NCBI RefSeq assembly: GCF_023023025.1
Contig: NZ_CP095481.1
Span: 2,108,001-2,172,000, forward strand
DNA: 64,000 nt
Direction: 5' to 3'
From: Amycolatopsis sp. WQ 127309
GTDB lineage: Bacteria; Actinomycetota; Actinomycetes; Mycobacteriales; Pseudonocardiaceae
Within the stretch, counting starts at the first letter, position 1, and the number at the start of each line of letters is the position of its first letter. The notes under the pieces were generated by a model that did not search any database, was not told where the DNA came from, and saw nothing but the letters and a program-made list of their open reading frames with translations. A program made the translations under genes and the position numbers. This document shows positions 1-8,178 of the stretch, piece after piece.

Positions 1-951
1 CAGGTGCGCGGCCGAGAGGGCCTTCGCGTCGGCGGTGGTGGCGCCGGCCAGCACGGCGGCGCCCGCACGCCCCTGGAACAGGTGCACCCGTTCCAGGGCC
101 CCAGTACCGAGGGAAGTGGTGGTGCCCCCCTTGGCCAGCATCGCGGTCGTCGTGTGCGATCCGGCCTTGGTGTCCAGGTAGGCGACGCCGCCCGGGACCG
201 GACGCAGTTCGTAGGCATCCCCGGTGACCTGGGCGACAGATGTGATCCGGGCGTCCTTGTCGATGCCGACCAGTTGCCGCCCCTGCACCCCGACGATGCC
301 GATGTCGGCTGGGACAGCGGACGTGATCTGTCCCGGCACGGTCACGGAGGCGTCGATCGTGCCGCGGGCGAGATCCGTCTGGAGCAGCCCGGTGTCCCGA
401 TCGTCGGTTCCGGTGTCCAAGGTGAAGACGGCTTTGTCGCCGGTACCGCAACCCGGCGAGAAGTATTTGAGGCCCACCCCACTGGCCAGCGGGTGAACGA
501 CACCGTCCGCCAAGTCGACGGAGTACGCGAACGCTCCGTGGTCACGGGCAGCCTGCTGGTTGACCGCCGACCCGGGCAGGATCGCCACCGCTGCGTAACG
601 GCCGTCGCCGGAGAGACATTGATAGCCCGTCCACGAGGCCTCGTCCCGACCGGCCGGGCGCAGGAGCGCCACCTCCTGCCAGGCGAATCCGGCGGCCTCA
701 CGCCCCAAGAGCAGGTGGTAGCCCGACGCGTCCCCCCAGCCGTCCAGTGCGACGTCGGGCGAGGCTGCGGCGCCATTGCCGAAATCACCGGCGACGGCCG
801 CGTTCAGCTTCGCCGGAGACGAAGGCGCGGCCTCCGCGGCCACCGGCTGGACGAGTCCGCCGACCAGCGCGCCGGTGACAAGCAAGACGCCCGCCATGCG
901 CAGCTTCGACCGTCTCGCCTTCGAGCGTGCACGACTATTAATGCCGAACAT
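1..951 (-). CDS. Secreted protein, N-terminal part only (runs off window start)
   Basis: The frame is open for 317 codons from an ATG at 951 to the window edge, with an AGGGGG ribosome-binding site 8 bases upstream. Residues 1-40 form a signal peptide: a basic stretch (SRARSKARRSKLR), a hydrophobic core (MAGVLLVTGALVGGL) and an Ala-rich cleavage region (AAEAAP). The mature part alternates short hydrophobic strands with Gly/Asp turns (for example GIVGVQGRQLVGID, GGVAYLD), suggesting a beta-rich, propeller-like extracellular domain. I do not recognise the family. Large secreted actinobacterial proteins with such N-termini sometimes end in RHS or golvesin-like domains, but the C-terminus is outside the window. 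Confidence 0.75.
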   Translation of the reverse strand, partial: MFGINSRARSKARRSKLRMAGVLLVTGALVGGLVQPVAAEAAPSSPAKLNAAVAGDFGNGAAASPDVALDGWGDASGYHLLLGREAAGFAWQEVALLRPAGRDEASWTGYQCLSGDGRYAAVAILPGSAVNQQAARDHGAFAYSVDLADGVVHPLASGVGLKYFSPGCGTGDKAVFTLDTGTDDRDTGLLQTDLARGTIDASVTVPGQITSAVPADIGIVGVQGRQLVGIDKDARITSVAQVTGDAYELRPVPGGVAYLDTKAGSHTTTAMLAKGGTTTSLGTGALERVHLFQGRAGAAVLAGATTADAKALSAAHL

Positions 952-1152
952 TGATTTGCCCCCTCTGTTCACGCGGTCCGCGTGAAAGATCCAGGGAGGA
1001 CAGTAAGTACGGCGCCAGGCGACTGGCAAGAGCCGAATGGTCGAACGATCATGAACGCCCGCCGAAGGCACTAATTCCTGCGCAAGTGCCCTAATGATCC
1101 CAATCGGATCAATGCGACATAAAACCCTATTCGCTACAGATTGACCTTTCGA
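952..1152. other. AT-richer intergenic region
   Basis: This spacer lies between the 3' end of the kinase gene and the start of the secreted-protein gene, both leftward. It is less GC-rich than its flanks and probably carries the promoter of the secreted-protein gene. It holds an inverted repeat GGCACT (1067-1072) / AGTGCC (1085-1090) and a near-direct repeat CACTAAT/CCCTAAT. No convincing -10/-35 pair could be fixed by eye. Confidence 0.4.
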
Positions 1153-2940
1153 TCAGCTCTGCGGCATTTCCGACAGGACCTCCGTGTTCCACCACTGGTA
1201 GAGCATGTCCAGCTGGTTGGTGTCCGCGACCTTCGTGGACAGCAGGACGCCCGCGATCAGGTTCTTCTTCTCCGTCCACACGAGCTGCGCCGGGTCACCC
1301 AGGAAGCACGTCAGGTACTCGCCCTCGATCGGGTTCCGGACTTCCGCTCGGTAGTACGTGCCCCAGATCTTCGGGTACTTTTCCGGGCGGCAGGCGCCTT
1401 GCGCGTCGTTGCGGGTCAGGCCCTGGGTCTTGACGATGTTCTGGAAGTAGGCGTCCATCGCGGCCGCGTCGGCGAAGCGGTAGAACTTCGCTCCGGTCGG
1501 CTGGGGGAAGACCACGTTGCCGATCTTGACGTCGCCGACGTTCGAATCCGTGCACTCGACCGCCGCTGCCGTGCCGGTGGGTGCGGCCGCGTCGACGCAC
1601 GTGTATTGCTTGTAGACGGCCGGAAGGGCGTTGTACAGCGCCATGTCGTGCTCCTGCTTCGGGGGCGAAGATTCCGAAGTGGACGGTGGTGGCTGTGAAG
1701 ACGAAGAAGTGGCAGGGGGAGTCGAGGACGAACCCGGCGGCACCGTGACCGGCACGGTCGGCGACGGGCTGCCCGTCTGCGTCTTGTCCTTGCTCACGAA
1801 GTACGTGACCAGCAACGCCACCACGACGATCCCGGCGAGCGCGCTGCACAACGCGATCCACCGGCCCCGCTGGGACTTCGACGGCTGAGGCTGCGACGGC
1901 GCGGTCAGCGGGGCCGGGCCGGTCAGCGGCCGCGGGCCCGTCGGCGGGCCGGTGTACTGCCCCGTCGGCGGGCCCGGGTACGGGCCGGTCGGCGGAGCCG
2001 CGTAGGCCGGCATCGGCCGTGGCGGGGTCATCGGCGCGGACATGCCGTGCTGCGCGGCCAAAGTCGGGCGCGGCGGGGTCACCGGGCCGGGCAGGGTTTT
2101 CTGCCAGGTCTGGATCGGCGCGGGTGCCGGTGCCGCCAGCGCGGTCCGGACGGCGGCCGCGAACGCCGCCGCCGTCGGGTAGCGGTCGGCCGGGTTCTTC
2201 GCCATCCCGCGCGCCACCACGGCGTCCAGCGCGCTCGGCACGCCCGGGCGCGCCTGCGAAAGCACGGGCGGCGGCGCGGTCAGGTGCGCGCCCATCTGCG
2301 CGGCCGCACCTTCCGCCTGGAACGGCCGGTGCCCGGTGAGGCACTCGAAGAACACGCACGCGAGCGCGTAGACGTCGACGAGGCCGGTGATCGGGGCGTC
2401 GCCGAAGCGTTCCGGCGCCATGTAGTCGAGCGTGCCGATCACGTTGCCGGTGCCGGTGAGCGACGTCGCCTCGCCGCTCATCGAGCGCGCGATGCCGAAG
2501 TCCACGAGGTACACGAAGTCGCCGCTCGTGACGAGCACGTTCGACGGCTTGACGTCGCGGTGCACCAGGCCGTCGACGTGCGCGGCGTCGAGCGCGCCCG
2601 CCACCTGCTCGACGATGCCGGCGGCGCGATCGGGCGTCAGCGGCCCCTCTTCGAGCAGCTCCTTCAGGTCCTTGCCCTCGACCAGCCGCATGTCGAGGTA
2701 CAGCTGCCCGTCGATCTCGCCGTACGCGTGGATCGGGATGACGTGCGGCTCGCGCAGCCGCGCCACGATCTGCGACTCGCGCCGGAAGCGCGCGCGGAAG
2801 GCCTCATCCGATACGTACGGGTCGGACAACAGCTTCAACGCGACGACGCGGTCGTGCGCCGTGTCGTAGGCGCGGTGGACCTCACCCATGCCACCGCGGC
2901 CCAGCAGGCCTTCGATCCGGTACGGCCCGAACTGCTCCAT
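1153..2940 (-). CDS. Transmembrane serine/threonine protein kinase (PknB family)
   Basis: 595 residues. It phosphorylates Ser/Thr of cytoplasmic targets in response to an envelope signal. The kinase domain spans residues 1-270: Gly loop GRGGMGEV (14-21), catalytic Lys36, HRD catalytic loop (127-129), DFG metal loop (147-149) and APE (175-177). A Pro/Gly/Thr-rich linker with GPPTG repeats (280-355) leads to one membrane segment (361-383). An extracellular Ser/Pro/Thr-rich stalk and a ~165-residue sensor-like domain with several Cys follow; no PASTA repeats are visible. An in-frame TTG lies 12 bases upstream, but the ATG at 2940 has GGGGAGAG in front of it, so I use the ATG. The gene is divergent from the phosphoesterase gene. 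Confidence 0.93.
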   Translation of the reverse strand: MEQFGPYRIEGLLGRGGMGEVHRAYDTAHDRVVALKLLSDPYVSDEAFRARFRRESQIVARLREPHVIPIHAYGEIDGQLYLDMRLVEGKDLKELLEEGPLTPDRAAGIVEQVAGALDAAHVDGLVHRDVKPSNVLVTSGDFVYLVDFGIARSMSGEATSLTGTGNVIGTLDYMAPERFGDAPITGLVDVYALACVFFECLTGHRPFQAEGAAAQMGAHLTAPPPVLSQARPGVPSALDAVVARGMAKNPADRYPTAAAFAAAVRTALAAPAPAPIQTWQKTLPGPVTPPRPTLAAQHGMSAPMTPPRPMPAYAAPPTGPYPGPPTGQYTGPPTGPRPLTGPAPLTAPSQPQPSKSQRGRWIALCSALAGIVVVALLVTYFVSKDKTQTGSPSPTVPVTVPPGSSSTPPATSSSSQPPPSTSESSPPKQEHDMALYNALPAVYKQYTCVDAAAPTGTAAAVECTDSNVGDVKIGNVVFPQPTGAKFYRFADAAAMDAYFQNIVKTQGLTRNDAQGACRPEKYPKIWGTYYRAEVRNPIEGEYLTCFLGDPAQLVWTEKKNLIAGVLLSTKVADTNQLDMLYQWWNTEVLSEMPQS

Positions 2941-3058
2941 CACTCTCCCCAAGCCCCCCGGCTCGAAACCCGTCTACGGGCCGACGCAAATGCTAAGGCG
3001 CAGGTTCCCCGGAACGGGGGCGAAGTCATCCAACCGTTGAGCACGTATCCTGGAGCCC

Positions 3059-4039
3059 GTGAGCACGCTCAGTAACAAACCCACGTCGGGGGCGAAGGCG
3101 ATCCGCCTCGCCGCGGGGACAGTGGCGCTCGGCGCCGCGACCCTCGGTTACGCCGTCGGCATCGAACGGCGCCTCTGGACCCTGCGCACCGCCGAACTCC
3201 CGGTGCTGGCGCCCGGGTCGCGGCCGTTCACCATCCTGCACGTTTCGGACCTGCACATGCTGCCGAGCCACCGGAGCAAGCAGCGCTGGGTCGCGGCCCT
3301 GAACGAGCTGAACCCGGACCTGGTCGTCAACACGGGTGACAACCTGTCGCACCACCAGGCCGTGCCTTCGGTGCTGCGCGCGCTCGGCCCGCTGCTCGAC
3401 CGGCCCGGCGTGTTCGTCTTCGGGAGCAACGACTACTACGCGCCGAAACCCAAGAACCCGGCCCGCTACCTGATGCCGAAGGGCAAGAAGAAGCGCATCC
3501 ACGGCGTCCAGCTGCCGTGGCGCGACCTGCGGGCGGCGTTCGTCGAGCACGGCTGGACCGACCTGACGCACGTGCGCCGCACGATCGACGTCGGCGGCCA
3601 GCGGGTGTTCGCCGCGGGCGTCGACGACCCGCACCTGCGCCGCGACCGCTACGCCGACATCTCCGGCCCGGCCGACAGCGGCGCGGCCGTCCGCCTCGGC
3701 GTGACGCACTCGCCGGAGCCGCGGGTCCTCGACACGTTCGCCACGGACGGTTACGACCTCGTGCTGGCCGGCCACACCCACGGCGGCCAGCTGCGCCTCC
3801 CGGGTTACGGCGCGCTCGTCACCAACTGTGACCTGGATCGCAGTCGCGCCCGCGGCGCCTCGCGCTGGGGCGCGCACATGTGGCTGCACGTCTCGGCCGG
3901 CCTCGGGACGTCGCCGTGGGCCCCGGCCCGGTTCGCCTGCCCGCCCGAAGCGAGCCTGTTGACGCTGGTCCCGCGCGGCTCGGAGGCTTCGGAGTCGCGT
4001 AAGGCAGCCCGCCGTAAAGCCCGCGACAACGTCCGCTAG
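3059..4039 (+). CDS. Membrane-associated calcineurin-like metallophosphoesterase
   Basis: 326 residues, GTG start. The metal-binding motifs of the calcineurin-like phosphoesterase fold appear in order: DLH (64-66), GDN (93-95), GSND (122-125) and GHTHGG (238-243). These coordinate two metal ions and make it a phosphohydrolase of YkuE type. Residues 11-33 are hydrophobic and could anchor the protein to the membrane. The C-terminus is basic (RKAARRKARDNVR). The substrate cannot be told from sequence; YkuE-like relatives act on membrane or nucleotide phosphoesters. The gene is followed directly by tRNA-Pro. Confidence 0.88.
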   Translation: MSTLSNKPTSGAKAIRLAAGTVALGAATLGYAVGIERRLWTLRTAELPVLAPGSRPFTILHVSDLHMLPSHRSKQRWVAALNELNPDLVVNTGDNLSHHQAVPSVLRALGPLLDRPGVFVFGSNDYYAPKPKNPARYLMPKGKKKRIHGVQLPWRDLRAAFVEHGWTDLTHVRRTIDVGGQRVFAAGVDDPHLRRDRYADISGPADSGAAVRLGVTHSPEPRVLDTFATDGYDLVLAGHTHGGQLRLPGYGALVTNCDLDRSRARGASRWGAHMWLHVSAGLGTSPWAPARFACPPEASLLTLVPRGSEASESRKAARRKARDNVR

Positions 4040-4068
4040 ACTTCTCCACGACCCGTTAAGCAGTACCT

Positions 4069-4142
4069 CGGGGTGTGGCGCAGCTTGGTAGCGTGCCTCG
4101 TTCGGGTCGAGGAGGTCGTGGGTTCGAATCCCGCCACCCCGA
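4069..4142 (+). tRNA. tRNA-Pro, anticodon CGG
   Basis: A 74-base cloverleaf. The acceptor stem CGGGGTG / CACCCCG pairs perfectly and is followed by discriminator A. The anticodon stem CCTCG/CGAGG closes the loop TTCGGGT, giving anticodon CGG, which reads CCG, a very common proline codon in this GC-rich genome. The T arm carries GGTTCGAATCC. The 3' CCA is not encoded. A terminator hairpin follows within 10 bases. Confidence 0.95.
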
Positions 4143-4148
4143 CGAGTA

Positions 4149-4176
4149 AGAGCCGGTGTCTTCGGACACCGGCTCT
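4149..4176 (+). terminator. Intrinsic terminator behind tRNA-Pro
   Basis: A perfect 12-bp stem (arms 4149-4160 and 4165-4176) is closed by the very stable tetraloop TTCG. It lies between the tRNA gene and the convergent methyltransferase gene. There is no long T tract, as is usual for GC-rich actinobacteria, so it may work in both directions. Confidence 0.8.
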
Positions 4177-4193
4177 TCTGGTTTCCGGGGTTC

Positions 4194-4976
4194 TCACACT
4201 CTCGTCGCGGTCAGTTCCACCCAGCACTGGCTGAAGTCGCCGTCACCGCTTCTGACCCACGTCCACGCCGAGCGGGCCGCGCTCGCCAGCTGGTCGCGGT
4301 CGCGCCCGTAGTCCGGGTCCGAGATCGCCGCGTCCAACCGGGACTCGACGTACCTCGCCAGGTCGCGGTAGGTCATGTCCTCGCGGTAGCGGGGGCGCGA
4401 GACGATCTCCGTGAACCCCGCCGCCGCGCAGTGGTCGGCGATCTTGCGGCCGGCGAACGGGTCGCCGCCCGCGCGGCGGCGCAGCAGGTAGTGGCCGCGC
4501 AGGGCGGCGTCGACGTTCGCCGTCTTCGGGCGCAGCCGGGCCTTGCTCCAGTCCGAAGTGGACAGCGCGAGCCTGCCACCCGGCTTCAGGACGCGGCGCA
4601 GCTCCGCCAGCGCGTCCACCGGCGCGGCGAGGTGCTCGAACAGCGCGTGCGAGAACGCGACGTCGACGCAGCCGTCGTCGAACGGCAGCGCGTACGCCGA
4701 CGCCACCACGAAGTCCACTGTGGACCGGCCGGCCCGGCGCGCGGAGTCGCGGGCCATCGCGACCTGACCGGCGTCGACGTCGACGCCGGTGACGCGCGAC
4801 CCGGCGTCCAGCCCCAGCGTGATCGAACCCGGGCCGCAGCCGAGGTCGACCACCCACATCCCCGGCCCGAACAGCGGCTGGGCGAACGTCGCGCGTTCGG
4901 CAGCCGTGCGCGCGGACATCATCGAAACCGCGTCTCGCCCGTAGCCCGGCGCGTAACCCTCCAGCACCCCGCACAC
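4194..4976 (-). CDS. SAM-dependent class I methyltransferase
   Basis: 260 residues, GTG start. The SAM-binding motif I VVDLGCGPG is at residues 42-50, followed by the acidic end of strand 2 (VTGVDVD), motif-IV-like FSHALFEHL and the post-motif LRRVLKPGGRLALS, all typical of the Methyltransf_11/25 fold. The substrate is not identifiable; the UbiE/BioC-like architecture suggests a small molecule. The start lies 30 bases from that of the divergent S9 peptidase gene, so the two share a very short promoter region. Confidence 0.85.
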   Translation of the reverse strand: MCGVLEGYAPGYGRDAVSMMSARTAAERATFAQPLFGPGMWVVDLGCGPGSITLGLDAGSRVTGVDVDAGQVAMARDSARRAGRSTVDFVVASAYALPFDDGCVDVAFSHALFEHLAAPVDALAELRRVLKPGGRLALSTSDWSKARLRPKTANVDAALRGHYLLRRRAGGDPFAGRKIADHCAAAGFTEIVSRPRYREDMTYRDLARYVESRLDAAISDPDYGRDRDQLASAARSAWTWVRSGDGDFSQCWVELTATRV

Positions 4977-5006
4977 AGTACGGCCAGAAGGTGGCAGGAT
5001 CGAGGG

Positions 5007-6857
5007 GTGAGCACGCAGTCAGCCAACCAATATCCGCCCGCGGTGGTCCCGGACCGGCTGTTCGACGAGGCCGAGACCGAAGCCCGCTGGCGCGCCCGCT
5101 TCCACGCGCCGCGCATTTCCGTGCCCGACTGGGCCCGCGACGCCCCCGATTCAAACGTCTACGTCTCCAACTCCAGCGGTGTCTGGGAGGTCTACGCCTG
5201 GAACCGCGCGACCGGCGAGCACCGCCGCGTCACCGATCGGCCCAACGGCACCATGCACGCCACGCCCTCGCCGGACGGCGAGTGGATCTGGTGGTTCGAC
5301 GACACCGACGGCGACGAGTTCGGCTCGTGGGTGCGCGAGCCGTTCGCCGCGACCGAGGGCAGCAAGCCCGAGAAGGCGGTTCCGGACGTCCACGACGGCT
5401 ACCCGGCCGGCCTCGAGATCGGCACCGGCCTCATCGCGATCGGCGTCTCGACCGACGACGGCAGCGAGCTGTTCGCCCGGATCGGCGGCGAGACGCACCG
5501 CTTCTACAGCCACGCGGACGACGCCGGCATCACGTCGCTCTCGCGTGACGAGAGCCTGATCGCCATCTCGCACTCCGAGCACGGCGACTCCCGCCACCCG
5601 GCGCTGCGGATCCTCGCGACCGACGGGTTCGCCACCGTCGCCGACAAGTGGGACGGCGAGGGCAAGGCCCTGTCCGCCCTCGAGTTCTCCCCGCTGCCCG
5701 GCGACCAGCGCCTGCTGGTGCTGCACGAACGGCGGGGCCGCGAAGAGCTGCTGGTCTGGGACGTCCGGGCGGACACCGAGACGGAGATCGAGCTCGACCT
5801 GCCCGGCGAGGTCGTCGCCGGCTGGTACCCGGACGCGCGCGCCCTGCTGGTCGTGCACTTCCACGAGGGCCGCAGCTCGTTGTACCGCTACGACCTCGAC
5901 TCAGCCGAGCTGTCCTCAGTGGACACTCCGGCGGGCCGGATCGGCGGCGCCGGCGTGCGTCCCGACGGGACCGTCGAGTACTCCTGGTCGAGCGCGGCCG
6001 AACCGGCCGCCGTCCGCGCCCGCACCACCGACGGCGCCGACGCGGTGCTGCTGTCACCGCCGGGTGACCGGGCGCCGGGGTCGGAGCCGCTGACCGACGC
6101 GTTCGTCGAAGGCGTCGGCGGCCGGATCCACGCGCTGGTCTCGCGGCCGTCCGGGGCGCCGGAGGGCCCGCTGCCGACGGTGTTCTCGCTGCACGGCGGC
6201 CCGCACGCGGCCGACGAGGACCGCTTCTCGGCGTACCGCGCGACCTGGCTCGACGCCGGGTTCGCCGTGGTCGAGGTCAACTACCGCGGTTCGACCGGCT
6301 ACGGCTCGGCCTGGCGCGACGCCATCGAGGGCCGGCCCGGGCTGACCGAGCTGGAAGACGTCGCCTCGGTGCACGACTGGGCCGTCCAAAGTGGACTCAG
6401 TGACCCGAAGAAGTGCGTCGTGAACGGCGCTTCGTGGGGCGGTTACCTCTCCCTGCTCGCGCTCGGCACGCAGCCCGCGCGCTGGGCGGCGGGCGTCGCC
6501 GGGGTGCCGGTGGCGGACTACGTCGCCGCGTACGAAGACGAGATGGAGCAGCTGCGCTCGTTCGACCGCGCGCTCTTCGGCGGTTCGCCCGACGACGTGC
6601 CCGCGGTGTACGCCGAGTGCTCGCCGATCACCTACGTCGACGCCGTCACCGCGCCGGTGCTGGTGCTGGCCGGCGACAACGACCCGCGCTGCCCGATCCG
6701 GCAGATCGAGAACTACCTCGACCGGCTCGGCGGCCGCGAGCTGCACCACGAGTTCTACCGGTACGACGCCGGCCACGGCTCGCTGGTGATCGCCGAGACG
6801 ATCAAGCAGACGTCCATCGAGGTCAACTTCGCCCAGCGGGCCCTCGGCCTGCGCTGA
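5007..6857 (+). CDS. S9-family prolyl oligopeptidase / acylaminoacyl peptidase
   Basis: 616 residues. An N-terminal beta-propeller of WD40-like PD repeats (about residues 50-340; for example ATPSPDGEWIWWF, SRDESLIAISH) precedes a C-terminal alpha/beta-hydrolase domain. The triad is visible: Ser476 in GASWGGY, Asp559 in GDNDPRCP and His590 in DAGHGS. Such enzymes cleave short peptides after proline or remove acylated N-terminal residues. There is no signal peptide, so it is probably cytoplasmic. The frame stays open upstream, but homology begins at the GTG at 5007 (VSTQSANQYPP). The gene ends just before a strong bidirectional terminator. Confidence 0.92.
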   Translation: MSTQSANQYPPAVVPDRLFDEAETEARWRARFHAPRISVPDWARDAPDSNVYVSNSSGVWEVYAWNRATGEHRRVTDRPNGTMHATPSPDGEWIWWFDDTDGDEFGSWVREPFAATEGSKPEKAVPDVHDGYPAGLEIGTGLIAIGVSTDDGSELFARIGGETHRFYSHADDAGITSLSRDESLIAISHSEHGDSRHPALRILATDGFATVADKWDGEGKALSALEFSPLPGDQRLLVLHERRGREELLVWDVRADTETEIELDLPGEVVAGWYPDARALLVVHFHEGRSSLYRYDLDSAELSSVDTPAGRIGGAGVRPDGTVEYSWSSAAEPAAVRARTTDGADAVLLSPPGDRAPGSEPLTDAFVEGVGGRIHALVSRPSGAPEGPLPTVFSLHGGPHAADEDRFSAYRATWLDAGFAVVEVNYRGSTGYGSAWRDAIEGRPGLTELEDVASVHDWAVQSGLSDPKKCVVNGASWGGYLSLLALGTQPARWAAGVAGVPVADYVAAYEDEMEQLRSFDRALFGGSPDDVPAVYAECSPITYVDAVTAPVLVLAGDNDPRCPIRQIENYLDRLGGRELHHEFYRYDAGHGSLVIAETIKQTSIEVNFAQRALGLR

Positions 6858-6869
6858 CCCACACCAAGT

Positions 6870-6922
6870 GCCGTGAGGGGCACCTTCAGGGACAGATAAG
6901 CCCTGAAGGTGCCCTTCACGGC
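6870..6922. terminator. Long bidirectional hairpin terminator
   Basis: Two 22-base arms (6870-6891 and 6901-6922) pair along their whole length with one G-U pair in RNA, around a 9-base loop (acagataag). The hairpin lies between the convergent S9 peptidase and tautomerase genes and would terminate both. The arm contains GTGAAGGGCACCTTCAGGG, itself partly palindromic (AAGGTGCCCTT), a design that looks like a dispersed repeat family. Confidence 0.8.
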
Positions 6923-6924
6923 TT

Positions 6925-7110
6925 TCAGCGTTCCGAGTGCAGGACGCCGCCCGTCGACCAGTGGTCCGCGCCGACCTCGATGAGCGTCACCTGGACGCCT
7001 TCGGGCTTGCCGCCGCAGGTGCGGACGAACGCGTCGGTCAGCTCCCGGACCAGGGCGCTCTTCTGGGCGGGCGTGCGGCCGGGGAACATCGAGACGCTGA
7101 TCATCGGCAT
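6925..7110 (-). CDS. 4-oxalocrotonate tautomerase family protein
   Basis: 61 residues, the size of a 4-OT monomer. Pro2 follows the initiator Met, giving the catalytic N-terminal proline; the sequence begins PMISVSMFPGRT and carries the conserved EVGADHW segment near residue 45. These enzymes tautomerise or decarboxylate small keto acids and work as hexamers. AGGAGAG lies 8 bases before the ATG. It begins 42 bases after the last FemAB-like gene on the same strand and ends at the terminator, so it is probably the last cistron of that operon. Whether it serves that pathway is unknown. Confidence 0.85.
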   Translation of the reverse strand: MPMISVSMFPGRTPAQKSALVRELTDAFVRTCGGKPEGVQVTLIEVGADHWSTGGVLHSER

Positions 7111-7152
7111 GGCGGGGCTCTCCTGAAGCGCGGCGGGTGAGATGCCGCGAAG

Positions 7153-8178
7153 CTAGCAAACCGGGACGGCCGCCGCGTACTGCGGGACGAGCCGCGCCCC
7201 GAGCGTCGCCTTCATCTCGGTCATCTTCTTGCCGAACACCACCGACGACCGCCCGTGCGCGATCGCCCAGCTCACCGCCTCGCCGTAGAAGTGGAAGTAC
7301 AGGTTGGGCCGCCCGCCGGCCTCGGGCCCGAGCGCGCCCCAGTGCCGCGCGATCGGCAGCTCCGGGTGGTCGAGCAGGGTCGCCACGGCGAGCAGCCGCC
7401 CGGTGCCGGTGTCGCGGTACTCGATCACCGTGACGTCGGGCTGGCGCAGCAGCTCCGTCAGGTAGCCGGTGAAGTGCGGCAGCGGCACGATCGGCACGTC
7501 GTGGTGCTTGCGTTCGTTGTGCCGCAACACTTCCGCGATGGCGACCGGGTCGGCCTCCTTGCCCGGCACGCACCGCACCTCGACGCTCGGGTCGGCGTCG
7601 AAGGTGCGGAAGATCTTGCGCAGGTTCTGCTTGCGCTTGCGAGCCAGCGAGTGCATCCAGTCGTCGCGGGAGCCGAACGCGCTGACGTCGAGCACGGCGA
7701 TGTCCTCGGTCCGCCGCACCAGCCGGAACCGGCCGCCGACGGCGTCGAGCCCGGCCTCGCCGACCTGCCGGACCAGCATCCCGCGGAACCCGCGGCCGAG
7801 CTCGGCGCGGATCGCCGGGACGTACGTCTCGAGCAGCCGCGTCACGCCGCCGTCGTCGCCCGGGTCCGCGAACCACCAGCCGGGCTGGGAACTCGCGCCG
7901 GGCCCGCGGACGTCGAGGCCGCCGAGCCGGCCGCGGCGCGCGGTCGCGGAACCGAAGCGGTTGCGGCGGGTCCGGCCGGTGACCCACGCGGCGCAGACGA
8001 CACCGCGGGGTTCGTCGCCGTCGCGGAGCACGGTGACCGGCTGCGGGGTCCGCGCGGCCCACGCCTGGGTCCGGAGCACCTCCCAGCTCCAGTCGGCCCG
8101 GAGCCCGGCGCGCTCGCGCAACGCCGTCCAGTACGCCGGTTCCGCGTCGTGGCGCGGGTCGAGCACGTCGGTCACCAT
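7153..8178 (-). CDS. FemAB/GNAT-like acyl(aminoacyl)transferase, paralogue 4 of the array
   Basis: 341 residues. It opens with VLDPRHDAEPAYWTALRER, the signature that also opens its three neighbours (DPRtDPepaGWaaF). The C-terminal half has the FemAB/Acetyltransf_6 pattern: basic SLARKRKQNLRKIFR, the TVIEYRDTGTGRLLAVATLLDHPE strand-turn-strand, ARHWGAL, LYFHFYGEAVSWAI and VVFGKKMTEMKATLG. Relatives transfer aminoacyl or acyl groups to peptidoglycan or other envelope acceptors. The start at 8178 overlaps the stop of the upstream paralogue by 7 bases. The last motif reads GKKMTEMK instead of GRGxxxLK, and this is the most diverged member. Confidence 0.75.
   Translation of the reverse strand: MVTDVLDPRHDAEPAYWTALRERAGLRADWSWEVLRTQAWAARTPQPVTVLRDGDEPRGVVCAAWVTGRTRRNRFGSATARRGRLGGLDVRGPGASSQPGWWFADPGDDGGVTRLLETYVPAIRAELGRGFRGMLVRQVGEAGLDAVGGRFRLVRRTEDIAVLDVSAFGSRDDWMHSLARKRKQNLRKIFRTFDADPSVEVRCVPGKEADPVAIAEVLRHNERKHHDVPIVPLPHFTGYLTELLRQPDVTVIEYRDTGTGRLLAVATLLDHPELPIARHWGALGPEAGGRPNLYFHFYGEAVSWAIAHGRSSVVFGKKMTEMKATLGARLVPQYAAAVPVC

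Noticed and set aside
4431..5006. 192-codon N-terminal extension of the S9 peptidase
   Set aside because: This part reads through the antisense of the methyltransferase gene, has no family match and crosses the divergent promoter.
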